Assembly: GCF_902459655.1 (NCBI RefSeq)
Contig: NZ_CABPSB010000020.1
Coordinates: 33,052 to 97,051 of the forward strand
Length of the DNA stretch: 64,000 bases
DNA from: Pandoraea anhela
Lineage (GTDB): Bacteria; Pseudomonadota; Gammaproteobacteria; Burkholderiales; Burkholderiaceae
Direction: 5' to 3'
Shown: positions 54,036 through 63,376 of the stretch, piece after piece
Numbering within the stretch: the stretch's first letter is position 1
How the letters are laid out: each line of letters opens with the position of its first letter
The notes under the pieces: generated by a model
Database searches by the model: none
The model's input: only the letters and a program-made list of their open reading frames with translations
What the model was told of the DNA's origin: nothing
Position numbers and translations under genes: made by a program

Positions 54036-54075
54036 ACGCCACACAAAAATACACTTTCTCACACTATTTCCCACT
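54036..54075 (-). promoter_or_regulatory. MraZ operator: four 10-bp repeats
   Basis: On the minus strand four consecutive 10-mers begin AGTGGGA, AGTGTGA, AGTGTAT and TGTGTGG, giving GTG at strict 10-bp period. MraZ is known to bind TGGGN-type direct repeats with 5-bp spacers, that is one repeat per turn. The array starts at the -10 element of the mraZ promoter and runs into the transcript, as expected for autorepression. Confidence 0.75.
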
Positions 54076-54101
54076 TTAGAGGAGAGTGTATGGCCGGTCA
54101 A
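54073..54101 (-). promoter_or_regulatory. Promoter of the dcw cluster (Pmra)
   Basis: TTGACC (54096-54101) and TAAAGT (54073-54078) are 17 bp apart on the minus strand. The -10 overlaps the first MraZ repeat; the start would be near 54066, giving a leader of about 95 nt. The remaining part of the gap to coq7 (54102-54404) shows nothing clear. Confidence 0.7.
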
Positions 54102-54404
54102 GCGTTTCACCCGTTTTTCGAAGGGAATTTGGTAGACAGAACAATGACTTAGCTCACTTTCCTAAAGCGAGAAAACGGAATTTTGTCAGGAAAATTAATG
54201 ACATAAGTGCGATAGTGAAAGTGGAACCTCATATTTCGGGCGTCGCCTCGTGGGAGGCCCGCCATCACTATCGATACCGGGTAGTGCGCACTCACGCCGT
54301 GCCGAAGCCACACCATGGCTGGCCGACGCGCGTCACGCGAAGGGAGGTCGATTCAGGAGGTAGGGGGCTTTCGGGGGCGTATTTCAGGGCCGTTTACCGA
54401 CACA

Positions 54405-55052
54405 CTATATATAGTAGGCGGTCGTCGTCATGACCTTGGCGGCAGCACGCATGACGCGCTGCACCGGCGCGGGCAGCTCAACACCGCCGGCGTCGCGGGC
54501 AGCCTGACCATGCGCGATCTCGTCGAGACGCATCTGATCGACGATGGCGCGCGAGCGCAGATCGTGCGGGGGCAGCGCGTCGAGATGGCTCTCGAGATGA
54601 TGCTCGACCTGACGTTCCGTCTCCGACATGAACCCCAGGCTCACCTTGTCGCCGCACTTGCCGGCGACGAAACCGATGGCAAATGCGCCGGCGTACCAAA
54701 GCGGATTGAGCAGGCTGGGGCGCGAGCCGAGTTCCGACAAACGATGAGCCGTCCACGCCAGATGATCCTCCTCCTCCTTGCCCGCGTGCTCGAAGGCCGC
54801 CCGTAGCGCCCGTCGCTTCGTCGCCAGCTTCTGCGCCTGATACAGCGCCTGCGCGCACACTTCCCCGACGTGGTTCACCCGCATCAACCCAGCAACGTGA
54901 CGCCGCTCCTCAAGTGTCAACGCGTCGTCGCCGACGGCGATATCGCTGTTGAGGGAGGGGGCCGCTTCGGGAGCCGGACGGGAGGCTTGGGTAATGCCCG
55001 CGATCGCACGCAGACCACGGTCTAGTTCGGAGATCAGACTGTCGGAGAACAT
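54405..55052 (-). CDS. coq7: 2-polyprenyl-3-methyl-6-methoxy-benzoquinol hydroxylase Coq7
   Basis: Coq7 is the diiron hydroxylase for the last hydroxylation of ubiquinone; it takes the place of UbiF in many Betaproteobacteria. The 215 residues show the carboxylate/histidine ligand pattern: [14 protein letters not shown] and LDEIAHG, each holding E or E-x-x-H. An Ala/Pro-rich N-terminal stretch (about 20-40) precedes the helical bundle. ispB, which makes the side chain for the same product, lies in this window. It is divergent from the porin. Confidence 0.95.
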   Translation of the reverse strand: MFSDSLISELDRGLRAIAGITQASRPAPEAAPSLNSDIAVGDDALTLEERRHVAGLMRVNHVGEVCAQALYQAQKLATKRRALRAAFEHAGKEEEDHLAWTAHRLSELGSRPSLLNPLWYAGAFAIGFVAGKCGDKVSLGFMSETERQVEHHLESHLDALPPHDLRSRAIVDQMRLDEIAHGQAARDAGGVELPAPVQRVMRAAAKVMTTTAYYI

Positions 55053-55253
55053 CGTACTTTCAACTCGCTTAAATCTTTCACTATGTGGAACGCTGGACGA
55101 TTCCTTCGCGCCCGCCGCCGATGATACGCCCCTTTATCCGGCGCACCTTGCGCGGGCGCAAACACGCGAAATCCCCGCCGGAAGCCGGTTTTCGGGCTGT
55201 TGCGTAAACGAAACAAAACCCGTCGCAAACCCGCGTAAAACCGGCCTTTTCCT

Positions 55254-55281
55254 TTGCCGCCTAAAGTGAATTTGTTACATT
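55254..55281 (+). promoter_or_regulatory. Predicted porin promoter
   Basis: TTGCCG (55254-55259) and TACATT (55276-55281) are 16 bp apart and lie about 90 bp before the porin start. The leader that follows is AT-rich and contains an inner hairpin AACTTC/GAAGTT (55288-55293 with 55298-55303) and an outer ACGTCC/GGACGT pair (55282-55287 with 55313-55318). Confidence 0.5.
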
Positions 55282-55370
55282 ACGTCCAACTTCTCGCGAA
55301 GTTGATTAGCAAGGACGTTATCACTAGTGACCTTGTTAAACAAATCTCACAATCCTTTGGAGATCACTCA

Positions 55371-56549
55371 ATGAAAAAGTCGCTTCTCGCTCTGGGTGTG
55401 CTCGGCGCATTCGCTGGCGCTGCTCACGCTCAAAGCACCGTGACCCTGTACGGTATCATCGACGCTGGCCTGCAATACGTCAGCAAGACGGGCGGTAACA
55501 CGTCCAGCACCGCCAACGCATCGAAGAACTTCCAGTTCGCCAACGGCAACCTGCAAGGTTCGCGTTGGGGCCTGAAGGGTGCTGAAGACCTCGGTGGCGG
55601 CCTGAAGGCGATCTTCGTCTTGGAAAACGGCTTCAACCTGGGCAACGGCACGCTGGGCCAGAACGGCCGCATGTTCGGTCGTCAAGCTTACGTTGGTCTG
55701 AGCAGCGCAACGGCTGGTACGCTGACCATCGGTCGCCAGTACGATTCCGTGGTTGACTTCGTGGGTCCGTACGCTGCGGGCAGCCAGTGGGCAACGTTCG
55801 CGGGCGCTCACCCGTTCGATAACGACAACCTGAACAACTCGTTCCGCCTGAACAACTCGGTCAAGTACACGACCATTAACTACAACGGCTTCAGCGCCGG
55901 CGGTCTGTACAGCTTCTCGAACTCGGCCAGCAACGGCTCGACGGGCACGGGTTTCGCCAACAACCGCGCTTACTCGTTCGGTCTCGGCTACGCAAACGGC
56001 CCTGCGTCGTTCGGCGCTGGCTACTTGTACCTCGGCTCGCCGGGTAGCAACAACTCCGGCTCGTTGATGAACAATTCCTCCAGCCTGAACGGTAACGACA
56101 CCACGTCCGTCATGACGGCTGGCGGCGCTAGCGACAAGGCATGGATCGCATCGGCAGGCGGTTCGTACGCCTTCGGTCCGGCTACGCTCGGCCTGGTGTA
56201 CGCTCATAGCGTGTACCAATACGTCGGTGGTGGCAGCTGGAAGTTTGACAACGCCGAAATCAACGCCAAGTACATGCTGACCCCGGCTCTGCAACTGGGT
56301 GCTTCGTACACGTACACGTGGTCGACGATCAATGGCACGATCGGCAACAAGAACGGCACGTCGCCGAAGTACCACCAAGTCAACCTGGGCGTCGACTACT
56401 TCCTGTCGAAGCGCACGGACACGTACCTGGTTGGTCTGTGGCAACACGCCAACGACGACGCTCCTGGCGGCGCATCGCTGAGCGGCCTGGGCTACTCGCA
56501 GAGCAGCAACCAGTTCGCCGTCACGGCTGGTATCCGTCACAAGTTCTAA
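55371..56549 (+). CDS. Gram-negative trimeric porin, general diffusion type
   Basis: The 392-residue outer membrane protein has a 20-residue signal peptide ending AHA before QSTVTLYG, the standard start of Burkholderiales porins (OmpC/Opc type). The body shows alternating beta-strand sequence, conserved GSRWGLKGAEDLGGGLKAIF and MFGRQAYVGLS, and ends in an aromatic C-terminal residue (RHKF), the signal for BAM assembly. Codon use is highly biased, with many AAC, GGC and GCT codons, implying strong expression. ATG 55371 follows TTGGAG. The substrate is not known; it is probably a major porin. Confidence 0.95.
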   Translation: MKKSLLALGVLGAFAGAAHAQSTVTLYGIIDAGLQYVSKTGGNTSSTANASKNFQFANGNLQGSRWGLKGAEDLGGGLKAIFVLENGFNLGNGTLGQNGRMFGRQAYVGLSSATAGTLTIGRQYDSVVDFVGPYAAGSQWATFAGAHPFDNDNLNNSFRLNNSVKYTTINYNGFSAGGLYSFSNSASNGSTGTGFANNRAYSFGLGYANGPASFGAGYLYLGSPGSNNSGSLMNNSSSLNGNDTTSVMTAGGASDKAWIASAGGSYAFGPATLGLVYAHSVYQYVGGGSWKFDNAEINAKYMLTPALQLGASYTYTWSTINGTIGNKNGTSPKYHQVNLGVDYFLSKRTDTYLVGLWQHANDDAPGGASLSGLGYSQSSNQFAVTAGIRHKF

Positions 56550-56580
56550 GCTGACAGTTTCTGTCACTTAAGCTTTGACG

Positions 56581-56607
56581 AAAGGGCACCTTCGGGTGCC
56601 CTTTTTT
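56581..56607 (+). terminator. Terminator after the porin gene
   Basis: The stem AAAGGGCACC pairs with GGTGCCCTTT around a TTCG tetraloop and is followed by further T residues, 32 bp after the porin stop. Confidence 0.9.
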
Positions 56608-56811
56608 ATTGGCCGAACACTGCACGAGCCTGATGTCGAATGTCAGACGAGTCGAAGCGACTTCAGGTCGTTACGCCATAACGAAACCCGATTCGGGAAC
56701 GTGGTCTGCGAACGACCTGCGTCGTCAATGCCCTCCGTAACTCCTCCGGCTTGACCGCGCGTTTATTTCAAACCTAAAATTTCCACACTGTAAATTTTTC
56801 ATCCCGTGACC

Positions 56812-57291
56812 ATGAGCCTCGCCGACTCCGACTCTCTCGATCTCGAAACGCGAGCCCACGACCGTGAGCACGATGCGCTTCGCCTGTGGTTGCGGCTGCT
56901 CACCTGCGCCAACATGATCGAGACGGATATCCGTTCGCGCCTGCGTCAGGAGTTCGATTGCACGCTGCCGCGCTTCGATCTGCTCGCGCAACTGGACCGC
57001 CATCCGGAAGGGCTGAAGATGGGGGAATTGAGCAAGCGGATGATGGTGACGGGCGGCAACGTAACCGGCATTACGGACCAGTTGGAAAAGGAGGGCTGGG
57101 TGACGCGCGAGACGGTCGTCAATGACCGACGGGCATTCCTGATCAAGCTCACCCCTCGGGGAAAGAAGGCGTTCTCCAATATGGCGCGCGCCCATGAAGA
57201 GTGGATCGAGGAGCGCTTGGGCAGACTTCCCGAAGATCAACGCCGACAGCTCTACTCGCTGCTCGGTGACCTCAAATCTGTGATCGCGTGA
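56812..57291 (+). CDS. MarR-family transcriptional regulator
   Basis: The 159-residue protein has the winged helix-turn-helix pattern of MarR: helices around LRLWLRLLTCANMIE, the recognition part MGELSKRMMVTGGNVTGITDQLEKEGWV and the wing DRRAFLIKLTPRG. Such dimers respond to phenolic or other small ligands. ATG 56812 is preferred to the GTG two codons earlier; neither has a good ribosome binding site. No obvious target operon adjoins it on either strand. Confidence 0.88.
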   Translation: MSLADSDSLDLETRAHDREHDALRLWLRLLTCANMIETDIRSRLRQEFDCTLPRFDLLAQLDRHPEGLKMGELSKRMMVTGGNVTGITDQLEKEGWVTRETVVNDRRAFLIKLTPRGKKAFSNMARAHEEWIEERLGRLPEDQRRQLYSLLGDLKSVIA

Positions 57292-57794
57292 CGAAATCCG
57301 ATGGAAAACCGGGCTACAAGCACTATGCAATCCGTCGCCTGCGGCACATAAGGCATATTTCCCACGAGGTCATCCCCCTCCCTGCGCAGTCAGGTGAGTG
57401 CTTCAGGATGGTGATCTTCAGCCGATCTCGGGCTCATGCAGTGAGCAACGGCCGCCTCCGTCGGCCAGGCCCGCGAGACTGCCCTCCTTGAGGGCTGTCC
57501 GCCCTCCCACCCCATACAACTGGCCGCGGCGGATAGCCGCCACGGATTTTCAGACTTACGCGGTGGGTCAACGCGATGGCGGCTGTCGCCATGTCCTGCG
57601 TCGGCCATCTGTCGCTCCGGCGCTGACGGCGCGCCAAGCGATAGGAGCCAGTCTTCCGACAACATAACGACGGTCCTGGTAAGGAGCGACCGGCACCGTT
57701 GATTCGGCAAGCGCCATATCGCCCGCAGTACCGCCCGTCATAGCGCCCGTCTACCGCCCCGCAGATTGGCCGAAGCCAACTCATCGCTGTCCGA
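57292..57794. other. Gap between the marR-type gene and the aminopeptidase
   Basis: No supported gene was found. A GAGGGC/GCCCTC hairpin lies at 57487-57503. On the minus strand, imperfect GACGGGCG-type repeats of about 13 bp occur near 57720-57765, after a TTGGC-TTCG-GCCAA hairpin (57769-57782) that follows the aminopeptidase stop but has no T-run. Confidence 0.5.
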
Positions 57795-58928
57795 TTAGCG
57801 CCCTGCTCGCATCGGCGCGTCCAGCGTCTGTCTCGCCACTGAGGCCTCCGGCGTCTTGTCTAGCGCAGCGAGCGCTGCGTGCCGTTCCGCCTCCGGTCGC
57901 TTCGACATTGCCTTGACTGCTTCGTAAAACTTCGGCAGATCGTCGTGTTCCTGCGCCAGTAGCGCCATGAATGCCGGAACCCATTGGTTATACGTCGCGA
58001 AAGAGCCGATTTTGGCGTTGTTCAGGTCGGTGGCAAACCACCGGTCGAAGCCCGGGTATCCGTCCCAAGAGGCTTTCAACGCGTCATAGTCCGTGCGCAT
58101 ACGAGCAAACAATACCTCTTTGCTCGCCGCTTTTTCGGCATCCGACGCCGCACCGCCGTATACGGCCTCAAGACGTTTGCGGTAGCCGTCCACCAGTTTA
58201 CGAAACGCCCGACGATGCGCATCGTATCGCTCGTACTCCATCGCGGCGTCAGGGTGCGACGCCAGCCAACGTCGCACACCGACCGTCTCCACTGTCACGG
58301 CGAACGACTCATTGAACGCCGTATCACCGCGCACGAACAGAATCTGATGCGCCAATTCATGAAAGATCATGCGCGCCACTTCCGCCCGTGGAAGGTAGAT
58401 GAAGGTATTGAGCAGCGGATCGTCGAAATAGCCAAGCGTCGAGTAAGCGGGAATTCCAGCAACGAACGTCTCCCAACCGTCACGATGCAACTCGGCAGCA
58501 TAGGCCTCGGCAGACTCGCGCGAGTAATAACCACGATACTCGACACATCCGACGACCAGCAGACACGACTCGTGAAGCTTCAGCGACAGCGCTGGCGCAG
58601 CAAAAACGTTGTAGACCACGAACGGTCGTTTGAGGTCGGCGTAGCTTCGATAACTGCCGTTATCCGGCTCGCCCAACGCCGATACGGCGTAACTGCGAAT
58701 TTGCTCCGCCTCGACCAACCGTGAGCGCAGCCGTGAATCGACGGCCGGATCGGCAAGCAACTCAGCCACCGGCTTCGCTTCATGCAGCACGGTAAAGTGG
58801 CCATTGATCGACTGCGCGTAATAGCCGATCTGCCCGCAGCCGGAGAGTACGAGCAACGCACCACCAGCCACGATGACGCCGACGATCCACCGCGTGATTT
58901 TCAAGCGTGTCGCAAGCAAGACCGGCAT
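57795..58928 (-). CDS. Putative lipoprotein aminopeptidase (Aminopep family)
   Basis: The 377-residue protein begins with a basic N terminus, a hydrophobic stretch and lipobox VLSGC (lipidated C31). It has a gluzincin signature HELAH (190-194) with a downstream Glu in FNESF (E207), expected as third zinc ligand. This fits the family annotated as putative aminopeptidase (PF10023-like). ATG 58928 has GAGGGG upstream. It lies 38 bp downstream of the molybdopterin oxidoreductase on the same strand and may be co-transcribed, though no functional link is known. Confidence 0.85.
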   Translation of the reverse strand: MPVLLATRLKITRWIVGVIVAGGALLVLSGCGQIGYYAQSINGHFTVLHEAKPVAELLADPAVDSRLRSRLVEAEQIRSYAVSALGEPDNGSYRSYADLKRPFVVYNVFAAPALSLKLHESCLLVVGCVEYRGYYSRESAEAYAAELHRDGWETFVAGIPAYSTLGYFDDPLLNTFIYLPRAEVARMIFHELAHQILFVRGDTAFNESFAVTVETVGVRRWLASHPDAAMEYERYDAHRRAFRKLVDGYRKRLEAVYGGAASDAEKAASKEVLFARMRTDYDALKASWDGYPGFDRWFATDLNNAKIGSFATYNQWVPAFMALLAQEHDDLPKFYEAVKAMSKRPEAERHAALAALDKTPEASVARQTLDAPMRAGR

Positions 58929-58966
58929 CAAAGGCCCCTCATCGGCAACGCGAGATCAGCCAAACA

Positions 58967-61042
58967 TTACGCCGGCGCGACCTCGACCAAGCAGTCGTAG
59001 AACGTCGGTGCCCGTCCAAGATCGGTAAGCTGCTGGCTTGTGACCTCATTGGCGTTCTTGCCGTCCGGCGCGAGCTTTTTCCACCAGATCGACAGACCGA
59101 CCACGACACCTTCTCGCGCCTTCTCCGTCACCCGCGCCTTGGCGTTCAATGTGCCGCGATCATTGAAGATACGTACGTCCACGCCGTCCCGGATGCCGCG
59201 CGACGCGGCGTCCGAAGGATGGATGTCCAGCGTCGGCTCACCAACCGAGGAGCGCAAACTATCGACGTTCACGAAACTCGAGTTCAGAAAGTGGCGCGCA
59301 GGCGGTGAAATCATGGCAAGCGGGTACCGTGCCGCCAATTCCGGATTGCTGGCGACAGACTCGTACGGCGGCACCCAATCCGGCAACGGATCGAATCCCT
59401 CTTGCAACATACGCTCGGAGTAAAACTCGCACTTGCCGGACGGCGTGTAGAACTCGCCGTTCGCAAAAGGCGCTTCCGGCAAATCGTAACGCCTCCATCC
59501 GTCACGCTTGAGCGTCTCCCAATCGCAACCGGCCATGCGCGCGTCACTCCAGCGAATCGATTGCGCAGCCAATTGATCATCGGTGTCGGAGAAACACGGC
59601 TCCGTCCATCCCATCCGTTTGGCCAGGAGACGAAAGATCTCCGAGTTCGGTTTCGCCTCGCCGAGCGGGGCGATGGCCGGATTGTTGGCTAGCAAATAAG
59701 TGTGGCCATAGGCCTTGTGAATATCCAGATGCTCGAGTTGTGTCGTAGCAGGCAGTACGAAATCGGCATAATCCGCAGTGTCTGTCTGGAAATGCTCCAG
59801 CACGACGGTGAAGAGATCCTCGCGTGCAAAACCGGCAGCCACTTTGCCCGACTCCGGCGCAACAGCAACCGGATTGCTGTTGTAGACCACCAGCGCTTCG
59901 ATCTTGGGCCCGAAAGTTGCGTCGCCCGGATGACATAGCGCATCGCCAATCGCACTCATGTTGACCACGCGTGCGGGCTTGCTCTGTCGCGGCCGCAGGT
60001 CGGGGCGCGCCTGCGCAATGGCATCGACCGGCGCATATCCGGAGGTCGACATCAGCAGTCCACCGGCCGGATCGCGCCACGCGCCGATCAGCGCTGGCAG
60101 ACAGGCCACTGCGCGTGTTGCCTGACCACCGCCCTTGGCGCGCTGCATGCCGTAGTTCAAACGGATCGCGGCAGGCTTCGCACTCGCGTACTCGCGCGCA
60201 AGCGTCGTAATCGTCTCTTCCGAAATACCGCAAATTTCGGCAACGCGAGCGGGCGTATAACGCCGCACACGATCCTTGAGTTGAGCGTAACCCACCGTAT
60301 GTCGCGCAATATACTCGTGATCGACGAGATCCTCGGCGATGAGAACGTGCATCATGCCGAGTGCGAGCGCTGCGTCGGTTCCCGGCAGCAACGCAATGTG
60401 CTGATGACATTTCTCCGCTGTCAGCGACCGATAGGGATCGATGGCGATCAGCTTGGCGCCTCGACGTTTCGCTTCTTGCGCAATGGTCCAGAAATGTACG
60501 CTCGACGTGATGGGGTTGCTGCCCCAGATCAAAATCAGCCGGCTATCGACGAAATGCTCGACATGCATCCCGACGCCTGCGCCGTAGGTATATCGCATCC
60601 CTGCGGCGCCGGCGCTCGCACAGATCGTCCGATCGAGGTCCGATGCACCGATCTTGTTGAAAAATCGCGCAGCCATCGATTCGCCTTGCACGAAGCCCAT
60701 CGTGCCTGCGTAGCTGTACGGCAGGATTGCCTCGGGTTCGCGTGCCGCAATCGTCCGTAGCCGATTGGCGATTTCATCGAGCGCCTCATCCCAGCTCACC
60801 CGGACGAACTGCCCGCTTCCTTTAGGTCCGACACGTTTGAGCGGATGCAGCAAGCGATCCGGATGATAGGTACGTTCGGTATAGCGAGAGACTTTCGTGC
60901 ACAGAACACCTTTGGTCGTCGGATGGTCGGGATCCCCCTGCACCTTGATCGCGACGCCATTTTCCACCGTCACATGCAGCGCACACGTGTCAGGGCAGTC
61001 ATGCGGGCAAGCGGCCCGAACGACGTGGGTATTGGTCGTCAT
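58967..61042 (-). CDS. Molybdopterin-dependent oxidoreductase with N-terminal Fe-S cluster
   Basis: The 691-residue enzyme belongs to the DMSO reductase superfamily. Residues C12, C16, C20 and C48 (CPHDCPDTC then VLCTK) form a [4Fe-4S] site; the bis-MGD domains follow, and the C-terminal molydop-binding domain (about 570-690) includes FLNSSFVNVDSL and LDIHPSDAASRGI. C141 in RTICASAG is a candidate molybdenum ligand. There is no twin-arginine signal, so it is cytoplasmic. No electron-transfer subunit or chaperone gene is adjacent. ATG 61042 has GAGGAG upstream. The substrate is unknown. Confidence 0.9.
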   Translation of the reverse strand: MTTNTHVVRAACPHDCPDTCALHVTVENGVAIKVQGDPDHPTTKGVLCTKVSRYTERTYHPDRLLHPLKRVGPKGSGQFVRVSWDEALDEIANRLRTIAAREPEAILPYSYAGTMGFVQGESMAARFFNKIGASDLDRTICASAGAAGMRYTYGAGVGMHVEHFVDSRLILIWGSNPITSSVHFWTIAQEAKRRGAKLIAIDPYRSLTAEKCHQHIALLPGTDAALALGMMHVLIAEDLVDHEYIARHTVGYAQLKDRVRRYTPARVAEICGISEETITTLAREYASAKPAAIRLNYGMQRAKGGGQATRAVACLPALIGAWRDPAGGLLMSTSGYAPVDAIAQARPDLRPRQSKPARVVNMSAIGDALCHPGDATFGPKIEALVVYNSNPVAVAPESGKVAAGFAREDLFTVVLEHFQTDTADYADFVLPATTQLEHLDIHKAYGHTYLLANNPAIAPLGEAKPNSEIFRLLAKRMGWTEPCFSDTDDQLAAQSIRWSDARMAGCDWETLKRDGWRRYDLPEAPFANGEFYTPSGKCEFYSERMLQEGFDPLPDWVPPYESVASNPELAARYPLAMISPPARHFLNSSFVNVDSLRSSVGEPTLDIHPSDAASRGIRDGVDVRIFNDRGTLNAKARVTEKAREGVVVGLSIWWKKLAPDGKNANEVTSQQLTDLGRAPTFYDCLVEVAPA

Positions 61043-61254
61043 CAACTACTCCTCTCTCTACCGATTTCAGCGCCCGGCAACAGTGCGACGCTGGCGATAT
61101 TGTATTACGTTCATTCGTGGACTGCCCCGCCGCACGGGGACTCCGAGCCCTTTTTCAGCCCCATCCGACAAGCCGGTCGGACATTTCCGAACGGGATGCC
61201 AGACCTCCCATAAGGGGGTAAGATGAGCCATTGCGCTCAGCAGGAACCCCCGTC

Positions 61255-62451
61255 ATGAAGCTCATTCCCGAAATTGACGCCGCCCGCGGCGAAATCCAGA
61301 CTATCCGACGCGACATTCACGCGCACCCCGAACTCTGCTTCGAAGAGAAACGTACCTCCGATGTCGTCGCGGAAACGCTCACTCAGTGGGGCATTCCCAT
61401 CCATCGTGGCCTCGGCAAGACGGGCGTTGTCGGCATCATCAAGAATGGCAGCAGCGACCGTGCAATCGGGCTGCGTGCCGACATGGACGCTCTGCCGATC
61501 CATGAAGCCAACACCTTCGAGCATGCCTCGAAGCATGAAGGCAAGATGCACGCATGCGGCCACGACGGTCACACGGCCATGTTGCTTGCTGCGGCGCAAT
61601 ACCTTCAGAAGCATCGCAATTTTGATGGCACCGTCTATCTGATTTTCCAGCCCGCCGAAGAAGGTGGCGGTGGTGCGCGAGAGATGATCAAAGATGGTCT
61701 TTTCGAGCGGTTCCCGATAGAAGCGGTGTTCGGCATGCACAACTGGCCGGGCGTGCCCACCGGGACGTTCGCGGTGACCCCTGGTCCGATGATGGCCTCC
61801 AGCAACGAATTCAAGATCACGATTCGCGGCAAGGGCACGCACGCCGGCATTCCGAATGCCGGGATCGACCCGGTCATTGCCGCCGTACAGGTCGCTCAGG
61901 CACTACAAAGCATCCTCACGCGCAATAAGCGCCCGATCGATGCCGCAGTACTCTCCATTACCCAGATCCACGCCGGCGACACGACGAACGTAGTTCCCGA
62001 TCTGGCGTGGCTGGGCGGCACGATTCGCACGTTCTCCATCGAAGTCCTCGACTTGATCGAGAGTCGGCTTCGCGAGGTTTCCGAGTTTGTCGCGAAGGGG
62101 ATGGGTTGCTCGGCGGAAATCGAGTTTCATCGCAACTACCCGCCGACCATCAACGAACCTGCGATGGCCGCGCTTTGTGCAGACGTAATGCGTCAAGTGG
62201 TGGGTAACGACAACGTCAACGACAAGGTCGAGCCCACGATGGGCGCCGAGGACTTTTCGTTCATGCTCCTCGAGAAGCCGGGGGCGTACGTCTTCATCGG
62301 TAACGGCGACGGCACACATCGAGACAGCGGACACGGCCTTGGGCCCTGCAATCTCCACAATGCCAGCTACGATTTCAATGACGATCTGCTGCCGCTCGGT
62401 GGCACCTACTGGGCCAAGCTGGTCGAGACATATTTCGCAAGAAATAAGTAA
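61255..62451 (+). CDS. M20-family amidohydrolase (hippurate hydrolase-like)
   Basis: The 398 residues form the catalytic and dimerisation domains of M20D amidohydrolases. Metal and catalytic features are RRDIHAHPEL, RADMDALPI, HACGHDGHTAML (C101, H103), FQPAEEGG (E135, E136), GMHNWPG (H162) and GAEDFSFM. Enzymes of this type split N-acyl amino acids or hippurate. ATG 61255 has AGGA upstream and starts MKLIPEIDAA; a start at 61231 is less likely. It is divergent from the molybdopterin enzyme. Confidence 0.92.
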   Translation: MKLIPEIDAARGEIQTIRRDIHAHPELCFEEKRTSDVVAETLTQWGIPIHRGLGKTGVVGIIKNGSSDRAIGLRADMDALPIHEANTFEHASKHEGKMHACGHDGHTAMLLAAAQYLQKHRNFDGTVYLIFQPAEEGGGGAREMIKDGLFERFPIEAVFGMHNWPGVPTGTFAVTPGPMMASSNEFKITIRGKGTHAGIPNAGIDPVIAAVQVAQALQSILTRNKRPIDAAVLSITQIHAGDTTNVVPDLAWLGGTIRTFSIEVLDLIESRLREVSEFVAKGMGCSAEIEFHRNYPPTINEPAMAALCADVMRQVVGNDNVNDKVEPTMGAEDFSFMLLEKPGAYVFIGNGDGTHRDSGHGLGPCNLHNASYDFNDDLLPLGGTYWAKLVETYFARNK

Positions 62452-62479
62452 TCTACGCTGAATGTACGCGAAGTAAGCA

Positions 62480-62509
62480 AAAAAGCCGGCAATTGTTTGT
62501 CGGCTTTTT
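62480..62509. terminator. Bidirectional terminator between the amidohydrolase and DUF3047 genes
   Basis: AAAAAGCCG (62480-62488) pairs with CGGCTTTTT (62501-62509) around a 12-nt loop, with an A-run and T-run that serve both convergent genes. Confidence 0.8.
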
Positions 62510-62533
62510 CAGTTTGCACGCGGAGGTATCGCG

Positions 62534-63376
62534 TTATTTCGCCGCAGTTGTCGTGGGAATACCGTCAGTATCGAGATGAATGTCACCGTACCAAGCGGTG
62601 AACCTGGATTGGGTATTGTCGCCATCACTCATGATGGCTATACCGATCAGACGTCCGGGAGGCTCCCCGAACGCTTTCTCGTAATCCTTCGCGATGTCGC
62701 GCGAATACGTTTGCCAGCGCCCGAGATTCAAGGTGCCGCGCTCGACGACAACTGAGCGAATGCGGCTCGCGTATGGATTGGGCACCACTTCGTTGTCTGC
62801 GAGCTTGTCATCTCCCCACGTGTACATTAGGGTGGCGAAAGGCAATTCTCGCCCACTGACCATACGCGCCAGCTCTCGGTGCATATGATCCTGCATGGTG
62901 AGTCGCCCAGGATCGCCATCGAAGGCGAGAGCGATACGCACGGGAGCGTCATCGAATCGCTTGGAGCGAATATCGGCACGATCGGGCATGGCATCTGCGC
63001 GCCAGCGCCACGTCAACTTTGTGCCGGGATAGACGGGAGTATTGAGTTTTTGTGCGATTCCGGAAGCAGATCCGTACACCGACGCGCGGATGACGGCAAT
63101 CCCCTCGCTATCGGCGGTTTGTTCATACTGGGTAAGCCGCTTATTGCGAGTGACGAGATAAGTCTCCCAATGCGGCGGAAGGCCCTCGGCATTTACCGCC
63201 GCAGAGAGTGGCGCGATCTCCTCTTGAGGCACCGGCACAGCGGATATCGTCGCCTGCGTCGGAGATGAGCCCAAGGGTGCGCATCCTGCAATTCCCAAGA
63301 TCACTATCGCAGCACTCACGCACGCTACGCCCACACGCCAATTCGTGTAGCGTCTATTCCGATATTGATTGACCAC
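62534..63376 (-). CDS. DUF3047-domain lipoprotein
   Basis: The 280-residue protein has a basic N terminus, a hydrophobic segment and lipobox GIAGC (C32). The rest matches the DUF3047 pattern: WRADAMPDRADIR, VRIALAFDGD, FATLMYTWGDDK and a C-terminal IAIMSDGDNT. Function is unknown. The start is GTG 63376 with GGAG about 8 nt upstream. It lies between the amidohydrolase and the rRNA operon end. Confidence 0.85.
   Translation of the reverse strand: MVNQYRNRRYTNWRVGVACVSAAIVILGIAGCAPLGSSPTQATISAVPVPQEEIAPLSAAVNAEGLPPHWETYLVTRNKRLTQYEQTADSEGIAVIRASVYGSASGIAQKLNTPVYPGTKLTWRWRADAMPDRADIRSKRFDDAPVRIALAFDGDPGRLTMQDHMHRELARMVSGRELPFATLMYTWGDDKLADNEVVPNPYASRIRSVVVERGTLNLGRWQTYSRDIAKDYEKAFGEPPGRLIGIAIMSDGDNTQSRFTAWYGDIHLDTDGIPTTTAAK

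Noticed and set aside
54401-54417. NrdR-like palindrome ACTATATATAGT at the coq7 stop
   Set aside because: It encodes the last residues and stop of coq7 and has no partner box 31 bp away on either side.
57434-57784. 116-residue minus-strand open frame downstream of the aminopeptidase
   Set aside because: Composition is Arg/Gly-rich and repeats of GRYDGRY come from short GC-rich DNA repeats; no start signal.
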